Below, piece by piece: positions 13,961 through 24,433 of a stretch of DNA of 38,477 nt (position 1 is its first letter; each line of letters starts with the position of its first letter). This DNA is from a virus. The notes below the pieces were generated by a model. That model had not been told where the DNA came from. It searched no databases and saw only the letters and a list, made by a program, of their open reading frames with translations. The stretch lies in the IMG/VR virus record IMGVR_UViG_3300043172_000070, positions 1-38,477 of that record, one strand, 5' to 3'. The translations under genes and the position numbers were made by a program.

Positions 13961-16900
13961 AACAGTCAGACGTACAGGAAGACGCATTATTTGCACCCAC
14001 AATTAAGAGTGCGAAAGAATTAACTACTGTTTTAGATATAGCGAACAAAGAGCTTAATGAAACTGTTATCCTGCTAGACAAGGTAGCTAAAGAGGCTAAC
14101 ATCACCAGCCAAAAAGGTATAAATCAGCTAATAGCGGCTAAGGATAAAATGTCTAAGGCTACACTTAAGGCTGATAAGATAGAAAAGGCCACGCTAAAGA
14201 ATTCAAAAGCACTACAGAAAGCCCGATTAGAAGAAATAAGGGTACAGAAAGCGCGTGAGGTTGCGGTTGATAGATTCAATAAAAAAGAAGCTATAGCAAT
14301 TAAACAGGCTCAAAAAGCTAAGAGAGCAACTTTAGACGGTGCTAATGCATATAAGATACTATCTAAGAACGTTAACAGTGCATCGGCTAGGCTTAAAAGA
14401 ATGTCGGCTCAATACGGGGAAACGGATAAGCGAACTATTAGAGCGCAAAAGAACTTCGATAGATTAGAAAAGAAGCTAAGAGGTGTTAATAATGCGGCTA
14501 GAGATGGGCGTAGAGATGTTGGGCGTTACGGTAAAGCCTTAGAGGGTGTTAAAGGTTCTGCTATCAGGTTGTTAGGCGCTTTAGGTTTAATGGGTGGTGG
14601 TCTAGCTGCGTTTAGAAAGGTTGGCAATGTTATTGTAGATTTTAATAAAGCACAAACAGACTTAGCGGCTATATCGCAACGTAGCACAGAAGACCTTAAA
14701 AAGTTTGAAGACCAAGCCCGTAAACTAGGCGGCACTACTCAATTTACAGCAACAGAAATAACTGGGCTTCAGCTTGAGTTGGCGAAATTGGGCTTCGAAA
14801 CAAACGAGATACTCAATTCAACGGGGGGTATAAGTAACTTTGCAGCAGCAACGGGTGTAGAAATACCAAGGGCAGCGAAAGTAGCAGGGTCAGCACTGAG
14901 GGCGTTTGGATTAGATGCTAGTGAAATAGATAGGGTAGTAAGTACTTTGGGGGTTGCGACTACGAAAAGTGCATTAGATTTCGGATTCTTAGAAACAGCA
15001 CTAAGCACAGTTGCACCAGTGGCGAGTGCTATGGGGTTCTCTATAGAGGACACAACAGCTTTACTATCACAGCTTGCAGATAGTGGTTTTGACGCTTCTA
15101 GTTCAGCTACGGCAACTAGAAATATATTACTAAACCTAGCAGACGCTAATGGAGAATTAGCAAAAGAGCTAGGTAGACCGATTAAGAGTGCAGACGATTT
15201 AGCAGGTGCGCTACAAGAGTTAGACGCTAAAGGAATAGACCTTGCTAAAAGCTTAGAACTTACAGATAAAAGAAGCGTTGCAGCCTTTAATACATTCTTA
15301 AATGGGGCAGACACACTGTCTAAAACTAAGGACGGTATAACAGACGTTAACGATGAGCTAGAGAAAATGGCTAAAGATAGACTAGACTCTGTTGCTGGAC
15401 AGTGGGCGTTATTCACTTCTAAAATGGAGGAATATATTCTAGGTGCTGCTGACGCTACAGACGCTACGGAAAAGCTAAAAGGGTTCATTAAGTCGCTAAC
15501 TGACAATTTAGAATTTATTCTAGGAACTATAGGTAGGTTAGTATCTGTGTTTGTAATTTACAAAACGCGCTTATTTGCTATGAATATAGCTCAGAAGTTG
15601 TTTAGTGATGGTGCTGGAAAAATGTCTTTTAAATTAAAGACGGTAACTAAAAACCTAAAGAACGGATCAAAGGAAAGTAAGGGGTTCGGTAAAAATCTTA
15701 AAGGTATAGGATGGGCTGTTGCTATTGGTTTAGCTATTGAGTTTGCTAATGCATTAATAGATGTGGCTACAGGCGCGGATGTTGCGGAACGTGAATTAGC
15801 ATCGTTTCAAGCTAGACAAGAGGGCTTCCAAAAGAATACAGATAAGAATATTAAGGTATTAAATGATTTAATAGAAGCTGAAAAAAAGCGTTTAGAGTTG
15901 GCTATAGCCAGTGGAGAGATAAACGAGGAGCAAGCGGCAAAGCAATTTGAGGCGTTCATAAAACTAGACAAGGCGAGTAAGGATTTAGTAGGTTTTCAAG
16001 AGTACGACCCAATTAGCGGTAAAGTTATAGATTCATTTGTTGATTTAGAAGCAAAAGTAGCGAGTCTAATAGAACAGGAAAAGAGAAGAATAACAATTTC
16101 ACAAAGTGGTATTCGTCAATTTGAAGCGGAAGGTAAATTTAAGAACAGATTATTAATAGCAGAAGAAAAGGCTACAATTAGACTATCAAAAGAGTCACTT
16201 AAAAGCCTACGAGATTTTAGAGGGGAGTTAAAGAACGAGCAGTTTCAAGCAGAAGTAAGTACTAAAACATTCGAGAAATTTTCTAGAGCAATTGGAAAAG
16301 GAAATATAGAGCGAGAGAAGCAACTAAAACTAATAAAAGACGTTCAAGGTGTACTAGACGAAGGACAAACTTTAGAAGATATTGAAAGCGAAGAAATAGA
16401 ACAGGAGAACGAAGTAATACAAAGTCTGTTAAATGAGCGTTTAACCTTCATCAACGATCAGGAACGACTTAGAAACCTAACAGCAAAAGAGGCAGCTGAA
16501 CAAAGAACAATAGCAGAATTAGAAGCGTTACTAGAACAGAAAAAAATACTAGAGCTTTACGGGCGTGACGTTATAGATATTGATTTACAGATTTCACAAG
16601 CTCGTTTAGGTTTGGTTGGTAAAGTACAAGACGAAACTATTGAATCTGAAAAGAAGCATTTAGATGAACTACTAGAACTTCGTAAAAAGGCATTTGATAA
16701 ACTTGATGAGTTCGCACAAAAAGCGTTAGATAAGGAAATCGAGAAGTCTAAAAAGAAACAGGAACTACTTGATGAAGAGATAAGCAACTCGCAGACCTTA
16801 GAAGATCGTTTACGCGAATCGGCTGCTAACGGGAACGCGATAGCTAGTGAATCATTAGCGGCTCAATCTGACATAACAGAAGAGAAGCAACGAGAGAAGA

Positions 16901-17463
16901 TCAAAGAAGCGAAACGACAAGAGCGCATAGAAGAACTTAAAGCACTATGGCAGACGTTAAATACTTTCCTTAATCAAGGTGATAATCCATTGGTTGCTGG
17001 TGGTAAAGCTATAGGCGTGGTCGCAGGGTTTAAGAGCTTATTTAGTGGTATTGCGGGATTCTTTAAGGGTACAAAGGGACGTTTAAAAGATGAACATAAG
17101 GCGCAGATGTCAGGGCGTGACGGTCACGTGGTACGAGTAGATGGAGATGAAGCCATACTAACGGGTGATAAGATGGACAGGTTAGCAGCAGCGGGATTGA
17201 CTAGCACTAACGACATTGTAAACAGTGCTATAATGAATCAACAGTTAGTAGGTGTACCAATGGCTAATCACATAGATGATAGAGCAGGTCGTTCTGGTGG
17301 TGACAATACCGAACTTATTAAGGAGATTAGAAATCTTGAGACAGCGATAAAAAACAATAAACCCGCGTCATTGCATCCTGTATTTAAGCGCGGATTGCTT
17401 AACGCTGTTGTAGAGAAAGAACTTAAGGATGGAAAAGTAACACGTAACTGGACGTACAAATGA
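13942..17463 (+). CDS. Tail tape-measure protein
   Basis: 1173-aa protein whose length sets tail length. N-terminal coiled coil (about 1-195), a hydrophobic Gly-rich helix (about 205-227), then the TP901/PhageMin-tail-like core (about 235-480). Further hydrophobic segments lie at about 525-550 and 585-612 and may insert into the host membrane during ejection. A long Glu/Lys coiled coil covers about 615-1010, followed by a Gly-rich region. The largest gene in the window, directly before the baseplate genes. Confidence 0.93.
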   Translation: MGEGKVKQSDVQEDALFAPTIKSAKELTTVLDIANKELNETVILLDKVAKEANITSQKGINQLIAAKDKMSKATLKADKIEKATLKNSKALQKARLEEIRVQKAREVAVDRFNKKEAIAIKQAQKAKRATLDGANAYKILSKNVNSASARLKRMSAQYGETDKRTIRAQKNFDRLEKKLRGVNNAARDGRRDVGRYGKALEGVKGSAIRLLGALGLMGGGLAAFRKVGNVIVDFNKAQTDLAAISQRSTEDLKKFEDQARKLGGTTQFTATEITGLQLELAKLGFETNEILNSTGGISNFAAATGVEIPRAAKVAGSALRAFGLDASEIDRVVSTLGVATTKSALDFGFLETALSTVAPVASAMGFSIEDTTALLSQLADSGFDASSSATATRNILLNLADANGELAKELGRPIKSADDLAGALQELDAKGIDLAKSLELTDKRSVAAFNTFLNGADTLSKTKDGITDVNDELEKMAKDRLDSVAGQWALFTSKMEEYILGAADATDATEKLKGFIKSLTDNLEFILGTIGRLVSVFVIYKTRLFAMNIAQKLFSDGAGKMSFKLKTVTKNLKNGSKESKGFGKNLKGIGWAVAIGLAIEFANALIDVATGADVAERELASFQARQEGFQKNTDKNIKVLNDLIEAEKKRLELAIASGEINEEQAAKQFEAFIKLDKASKDLVGFQEYDPISGKVIDSFVDLEAKVASLIEQEKRRITISQSGIRQFEAEGKFKNRLLIAEEKATIRLSKESLKSLRDFRGELKNEQFQAEVSTKTFEKFSRAIGKGNIEREKQLKLIKDVQGVLDEGQTLEDIESEEIEQENEVIQSLLNERLTFINDQERLRNLTAKEAAEQRTIAELEALLEQKKILELYGRDVIDIDLQISQARLGLVGKVQDETIESEKKHLDELLELRKKAFDKLDEFAQKALDKEIEKSKKKQELLDEEISNSQTLEDRLRESAANGNAIASESLAAQSDITEEKQREKIKEAKRQERIEELKALWQTLNTFLNQGDNPLVAGGKAIGVVAGFKSLFSGIAGFFKGTKGRLKDEHKAQMSGRDGHVVRVDGDEAILTGDKMDRLAAAGLTSTNDIVNSAIMNQQLVGVPMANHIDDRAGRSGGDNTELIKEIRNLETAIKNNKPASLHPVFKRGLLNAVVEKELKDGKVTRNWTYK

Positions 17464-19142
17464 AGATTAAAGGATTCTTAGGAGACATAGATATTAACCC
17501 TAAAGACCATAGGGAGTTGGCGTTAGTTAAAAACTTTCGTACACCTGAAAGTGGTATTAAGCTGAATGTGGACTCATTGGAGATAGTACGAGAGGCTTAC
17601 GATGCCCTTATAGAACATTTGTATACTACAGTAGGACGGTTTGAGAATCCACCAGCTACAATAACTACGGATAGCGGAACTATAATAAACAGCTACCTTG
17701 ACTTAAAGGATGTAAATATAGGGTTGAAAAGTGCTGATATAGGTATAGGTGTACGGAAATCACATGGGCATTTCTTTACAGACTCCAACGTGTTAACATT
17801 TGAACTATTAGCATTTAAGGGGTTTCTACCTAATTCTATGCGTATCAAAGTGCCGTATATCATTGTTCCCGATGACTTGCGACAACAGAGAGCTATACTA
17901 ATTTTTCAAGCACTAAATTTATTATACCAAATACTAGATGTAGCTTACAAGATAGCTGCTGGAATTGCTCAATTTCTTGATCTTGGTTATGGAATACTTG
18001 CCGCAATTGCTCAACTGTTAGCGCTTCTAATTATGTTAGCTGCGGTAATCATAAACTTGATCCAAACATTAAGCGAAATAAAAGAGTTATACTTTCCTAA
18101 ACTTAGAGAATTTAAAGCGGTTCGTGATCTTGATTTAATACGGCAAGGTTGCCAATACTTAGGGTATACTTTAGAAAGTGACTTATTGAATATAGAACTA
18201 AGAAAACTATGTACTATGGGCGTACCTCAAGCTGTTGCAAGTCGTAGTATCTTTGACTTCTTCCAGAATGAACAAACGCAATTCTTTAATAAGGGTTATC
18301 CAACAGCACAGGATAGAGTATCTACATTAGGTGGGCTGATTAAATTCATAACTGACACATACGATGCGAGAGTATTTGTATACAATGGAATAGTAAAGAT
18401 TGAAAGGCGCGCGTACTTCGTTGGGACGGCTAGTATAATATTGAAACCAACATTAACAGATCAACAAAACCACGAAGACTTCTATAAACTAAGTGATAAG
18501 ACGGCTTGGGGGCGCACGTATGACCATTGGGAAATAGATTATACGGATATACACTCCCCCGATACTTACGATGGGATGAAGTCCGAACATATTACAGAGC
18601 CTATAGTGACGTTTAATCCTGATTTGGTACGATTGGTAGGGTTAAAAGAGAACGCTGCGCCATTTGCGTTAGCAGCACGTAAAAATGGACTCACAAGGGT
18701 AGAGAAATTAGCGCAGAACATATTTGGCTTATTTGGAACGGCTATAGGTTCGTCTGATGATCCTATAGAGGCTAGACTAGGTGTTATGATGATTTCACAA
18801 CAGTATTTTAGTAGCACGAAAAAATTATGGTTAGATGTTAGCGCGTCAAACATTGGCAAACAGCCGTTAGTATACAAACTAGCACTATCAATGGACACTA
18901 TATACACCACATTCAAAACAGGGTTAGAGGTTATTAATAATAATTTCGCTGAGAAAACTATGATCGTACCGTTTACGGATGAAAATTTCATTTCACTTCA
19001 AATGAATAACTTTGTGATATACGAGGGTCAAGTGGTAGAATTAGAAAATATTGAATGGTTTGATAGGAAATGGAAAGCGAAAGTGGAAATATTGTTACCA
19101 GATTCTAGCGCATTTAACACGAAAACAACTAAATTAGCATAA
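17460..19142 (+). CDS. Tail/baseplate protein with a hydrophobic insertion
   Basis: 560 aa, starting in the last codons of the tape-measure gene (4-nt ATGA overlap). N-terminal about 130 residues look like a distal-tail/baseplate domain. Residues about 144-203 form a continuous hydrophobic stretch with two or three potential helices (ILIFQALNLLYQILDVAYK; then LLALLIMLAAVIINLIQ), unusual for a soluble tail component. The rest is alpha/beta with a C-terminal beta-rich part. It may penetrate a membrane during infection; this is inference. I know no family that explains the insertion. Confidence 0.7.
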   Translation: MKIKGFLGDIDINPKDHRELALVKNFRTPESGIKLNVDSLEIVREAYDALIEHLYTTVGRFENPPATITTDSGTIINSYLDLKDVNIGLKSADIGIGVRKSHGHFFTDSNVLTFELLAFKGFLPNSMRIKVPYIIVPDDLRQQRAILIFQALNLLYQILDVAYKIAAGIAQFLDLGYGILAAIAQLLALLIMLAAVIINLIQTLSEIKELYFPKLREFKAVRDLDLIRQGCQYLGYTLESDLLNIELRKLCTMGVPQAVASRSIFDFFQNEQTQFFNKGYPTAQDRVSTLGGLIKFITDTYDARVFVYNGIVKIERRAYFVGTASIILKPTLTDQQNHEDFYKLSDKTAWGRTYDHWEIDYTDIHSPDTYDGMKSEHITEPIVTFNPDLVRLVGLKENAAPFALAARKNGLTRVEKLAQNIFGLFGTAIGSSDDPIEARLGVMMISQQYFSSTKKLWLDVSASNIGKQPLVYKLALSMDTIYTTFKTGLEVINNNFAEKTMIVPFTDENFISLQMNNFVIYEGQVVELENIEWFDRKWKAKVEILLPDSSAFNTKTTKLA

Positions 19143-19143
19143 T

Positions 19144-19410
19144 ATGGGATTGACTAACCAAAATAAACTTATAGATGAGTTGTTAATGTTATTCGACAGC
19201 TCAATTGAAGGGTTGCCCGACTCTGTTAATACTGAAATGAGAGCAGACGTAAATAATCTCACTCAAAAGTTAAATGGCATGGTTGATGATAACTACAGAG
19301 CATTACAAAACGAGACAAAAATGGTTCATAGTTCAGAAGAAGTAAGAATACAATCTGAATATTTATTGAATAAGTTTAACGCGAAGTATGGGACTAAGGG
19401 TAATAAATAA
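19144..19410 (+). CDS. Small helical tail-region protein (88 aa)
   Basis: Alpha-helical, acidic, no recognised domain. It starts 1 nt after the upstream stop and its end overlaps the next start by 23 nt, which ties it into the baseplate gene group. Possibly a structural or chaperone peptide. Confidence 0.65.
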   Translation: MGLTNQNKLIDELLMLFDSSIEGLPDSVNTEMRADVNNLTQKLNGMVDDNYRALQNETKMVHSSEEVRIQSEYLLNKFNAKYGTKGNK

Positions 19411-21619
19411 GGTATATACAGACTTAGAGGGGCGTACTGGTAAATCTATGCAAGGAAACTACATGGATAAATCTATTGTACAGTATGATGTAGAATACGA
19501 TGCTAAGATAGACCTATCTAATTCCGTTTCTGTTCTTAAGCAGGGTGCTAAGTTTATATTAACCAAGGGTACATGGTTTGATAAAATAGGAGCTTTTAAA
19601 GGTGCTAATATTGATTTCAGATTAAGGTTACAAGGCAACGTAATAAGTACTACAATTGATTACGTAGACGGTGCAGAAATGACCCTAATAAATGGCGGTA
19701 ATTCTCAGGATGGTCCAAAATTAGTTGGGTTCTTCCAAGTAACGGACGCTCCCGAACTATTCGAGGTGGACTTTAACCTAGTACAGAATTCGATTTCTGT
19801 AGGTTCTAGATTTAGTCTTATTGACGGTGAAACACAAAGGTTTAGCGTAGTACTTGCAAACGCTTTAACTATTGGCGGTGGTATAGATAACTTTATCCAA
19901 CTAGGTAAGAAATCAGGAGGCTCAGAAATTACATCTAACATTGATAGAATTGCAGATAGTGGAGCAGGAAACCAACGCTATACGCTACTAATCAACTATA
20001 AAAACCCGCTATTATTCGACGAAGAGCTATATAAAGCCGATGACTGTATAGGAGATTATGCGCGTATACGAGTAACGGCACAACGAGGGAATGATAATGT
20101 ATTTGTTGATTTCGACACGAAGAATATTGGAGACACGGGGTATGAAGATGAAGCGTTAAACGGTGGGGCTGCTGAGTATGTATTTAATACTTTGGTTTGG
20201 ACAGATGGAGCGGCTAACGTTATGGAGGCAATGGACTACTCACAACCTAGTAACTTTGCTATAAACATTACGGGGACATTTACGGCTGCTGAAAAATACG
20301 GTGTTAAGCTATTTAGAATCCCACAAGACGAATCAGAATATAAGAATAAGGCGTTAAACTTGGAGCGCAATTTGTCTTTATGTATGAATGATGTGTTAAT
20401 TGCTGACGGTGTACCTACAGCAGTAGCGGGAGATACGAACGCAGACGGTGCAGCATTCGACATTAGCGGGTTCACAGTAACCGACAACGGTACAGACGTA
20501 GATGTAGTGGGGTTAATTACACCTAACGCGGCTATGATAACGCTACTAGGCGACCGTGGAGAGACAGATAAGGACTATAAGTTACTAATTGTAATAGATG
20601 ACACAACGAAGGCTTACAGGGATGCTAATACGGTAAACGTACTATGTGACTCAAATAACGCGGTAAAGAATAAAATTCCTTTAGGGACTTGGGGCGGTGT
20701 TGCTGACTTTAACATGATCGGTTCTGATGGTGTTGTGCTTACAGGTACACCCGCGCTACTAATTGAGTCCGACAACAGGATGAACGTAACATTTACACTA
20801 CCAAAGAATACAAACTTTGTTAACCCTTGGTTGTCAATGACAGGGCAAATAGTCGCTACACGTATAAGCACAGGTGAACGATTTATATACAAGTCAGAAG
20901 AGTATGTTTACGACATATCACAACTATCAGCAGAACGACCTAGTAAGATATTACTTATTGACTACGAGCAAACTAAGGGTAGAAAACTACCAGCAGCAAG
21001 TGAATTTAATGATGTAACATTTGAATTGAATCCTTTCCTAGATACTGGGACGGACTTCGGGGTTCAGCTTAACTATTCTTTCCAAGTTGGTTATCAAGAT
21101 TGGATTGAAGTACCAGAGATTAGTAATTACTTCGAGGGTGAAAAGAACAATAATTGGTACAACATTAGTAACGATCCTGATTGGGGGCTTTCGTTTGAAT
21201 TTGTTTTAGAGCATGAAGACGGCACGTATACCAATAGTAAAGACTTTACCGTAACGAACTACGGGGCTTGGACGGGTGCAGTAGTAAAGACTTATGTAGA
21301 TGAAGATTCTCAAGTAGTTACACGCCCTTTAGCAAATCAAACTAACACCATTACAGCGGTTGCAACTGGTTTAAATCCATTTACAGGAAACGAGTACGCT
21401 TCAATAAGTGTTAGAGATAAAGACGGGGTAACACTAGGTCAAATAGCAACAGACATAGACCCGTTGATTAGCGGAAATCCTTTACAACCAATAGCAGGAG
21501 ATACAAGATTAAAAATAACGGTGCTATCTAATGTGGCAACGCTAGTATGTTTAATAGATACCAAGCTAATAGACGTAAAGAAGTACACAATAGTAATAGA
21601 TTTTAATGCGGACGTATAA
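19388..21619 (+). CDS. Large tail/baseplate structural protein (743 aa)
   Basis: Beta-rich and Asn/Asp/Gly-rich throughout, the composition of extracellular tail proteins, with several probable Ig- or jelly-roll-like repeats. There is no catalytic motif I recognise. It is followed with a 1-nt overlap by the lectin-like adhesin gene, so it probably forms the adhesin-bearing hub or part of the fibre. Function inferred from size, order and composition. Confidence 0.65.
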   Translation: MGLRVINKVYTDLEGRTGKSMQGNYMDKSIVQYDVEYDAKIDLSNSVSVLKQGAKFILTKGTWFDKIGAFKGANIDFRLRLQGNVISTTIDYVDGAEMTLINGGNSQDGPKLVGFFQVTDAPELFEVDFNLVQNSISVGSRFSLIDGETQRFSVVLANALTIGGGIDNFIQLGKKSGGSEITSNIDRIADSGAGNQRYTLLINYKNPLLFDEELYKADDCIGDYARIRVTAQRGNDNVFVDFDTKNIGDTGYEDEALNGGAAEYVFNTLVWTDGAANVMEAMDYSQPSNFAINITGTFTAAEKYGVKLFRIPQDESEYKNKALNLERNLSLCMNDVLIADGVPTAVAGDTNADGAAFDISGFTVTDNGTDVDVVGLITPNAAMITLLGDRGETDKDYKLLIVIDDTTKAYRDANTVNVLCDSNNAVKNKIPLGTWGGVADFNMIGSDGVVLTGTPALLIESDNRMNVTFTLPKNTNFVNPWLSMTGQIVATRISTGERFIYKSEEYVYDISQLSAERPSKILLIDYEQTKGRKLPAASEFNDVTFELNPFLDTGTDFGVQLNYSFQVGYQDWIEVPEISNYFEGEKNNNWYNISNDPDWGLSFEFVLEHEDGTYTNSKDFTVTNYGAWTGAVVKTYVDEDSQVVTRPLANQTNTITAVATGLNPFTGNEYASISVRDKDGVTLGQIATDIDPLISGNPLQPIAGDTRLKITVLSNVATLVCLIDTKLIDVKKYTIVIDFNADV

Positions 21620-23178
21620 TGCCAACAGAATACAGCGTAGATAAAGAAGATTTAGACTTAACTCCTGATCAGGGACATCCTTTCCAAGACCCTGAGAAAG
21701 ATATAATCGACGGTAATATTATCGAAGAGTGTAGAGGTTATGATAATTGTAGAGATGTTTATAGAGTATTCGCGTCTCTAACAGACGATGCTAGGCGTCA
21801 GAACGACGTTAACAGTGCATGGCGAACGGGTGATGTGGTTAGCTTTACATTATTTAAAGAAGTAGACGGGGTGTTTGTGACGGCTAATTATTCACCTGTG
21901 ACTGTTGCTTTTGATAATGAACCTAACGCATTTTACACTACTATTGAATGGCGAGACGTGGCAGATCAAGACGGCTATGGCTGTTTTAAGCTAGTCACCA
22001 ATTCACAAATAGCAGGATTACCACAGCCGTTTCTTAATTGGCAGACATACACATTAGAACCTTACTTAATTGATGGATGTTTAAATCCGAATGTAGTTGG
22101 AACGGCTAGAATACTTTCCGAGTTCAACGATATGAACGACTTTCTAGGGCTTGACTTCACTGGTAGTCGTATATTAGATTCTGTACGCTTAAACGCGAAG
22201 GTCGGGTACTTTAACGACAACACCGAGATAGACATGGTGGAGTATATCGACGGTACAAACGAAAAAGTAAGTATTGAGGACTTTGTTAGTTACGAGTTGA
22301 GACTAAATTTATCAGGTTTCTGCGTTGTTGAGTTCCTTAGAATGCACTTATTACAAGCCAATAGACAGTGGATTTCAGATTACAACTTTGATAGTTACTC
22401 GTATTTAACGGATGACGTACCAGTAGTTTTAAAAGAAGGTTTAGAACCTGAGTTCTTTGATGGATCGAGAAATATTAAAGGCGTTGTTAAGTTCCGAGAT
22501 AAGATAAGCAAACGAAGAACACATTTTCAAAATAATAGAATAACAGCAGAAGACGAAGCCCCTCCCCACGTATGCCCATTGATACCCACTCCAACGCCTA
22601 GCGCGACAAGTACAATGCCTTTAAGAACAGGTCAAACAACGTCCTATAGAACGGGTGATGATGGAGATTTAGAAGAAGGCAGAGGGGCGGCAATATTAAC
22701 GCTATCATCAAATAATCCATTTGGTAATACTAGCAGGTTTACAGATGAGTTAGGACTACAGACTTATGCAAACGACATAATAATTGATTGGGAAGCTAGG
22801 GATTACACAGGCACAACGGTTTTAGGGTATTATAGAATTGATAGAGTGGCGTTAAACTGGAATGATGCCATAGATACAGCGGCAGCGCTTTCAATAGGGA
22901 CATTTACAACGGGGTGGTATCTACCGAACATTGTAGAGATGTTTAGAATATTTAAGTTTGAAGGAAACACAGCTAACATACCTATGGATTATGCTCCATT
23001 TAACCTATCATACACGGGGAAATTTTGGAGTTCTACAACTAGAGGGATAGCGTCAGCACAAGCACACGATGTAATTAATAACTCAGGGTACGGGGCAAAT
23101 GTATCAGGTAAAACAACAGCAATAAACCATCATATTTACGCACGAATATTTACAGTAACAGGAACAGTTTTAACTTAA
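21619..23178 (+). CDS. Tail adhesin with C-type-lectin-like (DUF1566) domain
   Basis: Two parts. The N-terminal region (about 1-315) is a beta-rich tail-attachment domain with a conserved EECRGYDNCRDVYRVF segment. A Pro/Thr hinge (CPLIPTPTPSATSTMP, about 318-333) leads to a C-terminal domain (about 334-519). That domain starts TGQTTSYRTGDDGDLEEG and includes GWYLPNIVEM and FWSSTTRG, the hallmarks of the DUF1566 (Lcl C-terminal) C-type-lectin fold used by phages as a receptor-binding module. It probably recognises the host surface. No reverse transcriptase or template repeat is in the window, so I do not call it a diversity-generating target. Confidence 0.78.
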   Translation: MPTEYSVDKEDLDLTPDQGHPFQDPEKDIIDGNIIEECRGYDNCRDVYRVFASLTDDARRQNDVNSAWRTGDVVSFTLFKEVDGVFVTANYSPVTVAFDNEPNAFYTTIEWRDVADQDGYGCFKLVTNSQIAGLPQPFLNWQTYTLEPYLIDGCLNPNVVGTARILSEFNDMNDFLGLDFTGSRILDSVRLNAKVGYFNDNTEIDMVEYIDGTNEKVSIEDFVSYELRLNLSGFCVVEFLRMHLLQANRQWISDYNFDSYSYLTDDVPVVLKEGLEPEFFDGSRNIKGVVKFRDKISKRRTHFQNNRITAEDEAPPHVCPLIPTPTPSATSTMPLRTGQTTSYRTGDDGDLEEGRGAAILTLSSNNPFGNTSRFTDELGLQTYANDIIIDWEARDYTGTTVLGYYRIDRVALNWNDAIDTAAALSIGTFTTGWYLPNIVEMFRIFKFEGNTANIPMDYAPFNLSYTGKFWSSTTRGIASAQAHDVINNSGYGANVSGKTTAINHHIYARIFTVTGTVLT

Positions 23179-23183
23179 AAACA

Positions 23184-23432
23184 ATGGCAAATTATATAAT
23201 ACCAAACATTAACGGGGGATTAGAGGTTGTAGACCCCGTAATAGTTGAGGTTGATGTGTTTTTCAACAACACAATGGCTAACGCTAAACTACTAAATCTA
23301 CGCGTATACATTAATACACCTGTAAAATTCTCTGAGGAAATATTAAACGTCTCTGTTACTACAATGGATTACGATGAAGCGGGGTTATTTATATTGGCGC
23401 AAGCTCATTTTGATGCAAACTTTAAACAATAA
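23184..23432 (+). CDS. Small tail-region protein (82 aa)
   Basis: Mixed beta-rich small protein between adhesin and fibre genes, starting with a leader that lacks Shine-Dalgarno sequence. No motif recognised. May be an adhesin assembly factor. Confidence 0.6.
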   Translation: MANYIIPNINGGLEVVDPVIVEVDVFFNNTMANAKLLNLRVYINTPVKFSEEILNVSVTTMDYDEAGLFILAQAHFDANFKQ

Positions 23433-23434
23433 TA

Positions 23435-24433
23435 ATGGCATTTGATATAGTCATACAGGGCGGTTATTTTATAGTTAATGATACTTCAACGGTTGAGTAT
23501 ATAAGCGAACCTAGCGACTCAGTGAAGTTTACTGTTGATAGTTCTAGTATTTATCGGTTCTACTGGAAGGCTTCAAGTATAGACGGTACAATAAACAGTC
23601 TTATACTAGGTGGTAGCACTGTTGAGTTTGACTTTTTAGATTTCAACGCGTTAATAGAAAACGGTTCACCTATAGTTATTGGTAGTGCTTCTGATTTAAC
23701 AGAATATCTAAGGGGTAAAATTGGCGTAGTTGATTCTGGAGGGGCTGTAACGCATACAGGCGAGGTTACAGGTAGCACGGCTTTAACCTTAGACCCTACA
23801 GCTATAAGCAATAAGGCTTCTATTGCAGCGGCTAGTGGAATGGAGCTTGTAGTGAATGATTCAGGTACATTAAAAAAAGTAGATGCTAATGACTTTCTAG
23901 GTGGTGGCGTACCTAGCGGATCAGCGGGGGGTGATTTAGATGGAACATACCCAAATCCAAGCGTAAAAGCTATCACAGAAACAAGCGGTCCGACTTCATT
24001 ACTTTTTGGAGCTATTGCAGATGGTGAAATAGTTAAAAGGGTTGGGACTACATTAGTAGGGTATAAACCTGTTGTAGCTTGCTGTCCTTTCGGGTCAAAG
24101 AGTGACAGTCTAGGAAAATTTCTTATTGCTAATGGTAAAAGTTCGGATGCTGATGATTCAACAAAACCAAAAACTAGACAACCTATAGCGTTAGATGGAA
24201 CACTAATAAGATTAGCATATAAAACCAAGGACGGCAGCACATCGACACAAATGAAAATCCACGTCAATGGCTCAGTAGAACAGACGGTAGTACTTAGTTC
24301 AATGAATGCAAACGATGGAGGGGTGGAGACTATAAGCGTTAGCGTAACGGCTGGCGACTATGTAGAAATAGAATACGATGCTAGTCAAAAACCAGGGGAG
24401 TGTACAATGTACTTTATACAAGAATTAACATGA
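23435..24433 (+). CDS. Tail fibre protein
   Basis: 332 aa, beta-rich, with the sequence SGSAGGDLDGTYPNPSVKAI (about residues 166-185) that marks many phage tail fibres. The C-terminal third (from about 210) looks like a separate globular tip. It starts 2 nt after the upstream stop; its TGA overlaps the next ATG (ATGA at 24430-24433). Likely part of the host-recognition apparatus next to the lectin-like adhesin. Confidence 0.8.
   Translation: MAFDIVIQGGYFIVNDTSTVEYISEPSDSVKFTVDSSSIYRFYWKASSIDGTINSLILGGSTVEFDFLDFNALIENGSPIVIGSASDLTEYLRGKIGVVDSGGAVTHTGEVTGSTALTLDPTAISNKASIAAASGMELVVNDSGTLKKVDANDFLGGGVPSGSAGGDLDGTYPNPSVKAITETSGPTSLLFGAIADGEIVKRVGTTLVGYKPVVACCPFGSKSDSLGKFLIANGKSSDADDSTKPKTRQPIALDGTLIRLAYKTKDGSTSTQMKIHVNGSVEQTVVLSSMNANDGGVETISVSVTAGDYVEIEYDASQKPGECTMYFIQELT

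Noticed and set aside
14769-15506. Long reverse-strand reading frame over the tape-measure gene (and similar ones at 23560-24267, 18566-18991)
   Set aside because: They are Ser/Ala/Leu-rich mirror frames of well-supported forward genes, with no leader or neighbours of their own. All convincing genes are on the + strand.
21619-23178. Diversity-generating retroelement target
   Set aside because: No reverse transcriptase, template repeat or accessory gene is present in the window, and the C-terminal codons show no clear variable-repeat pattern.
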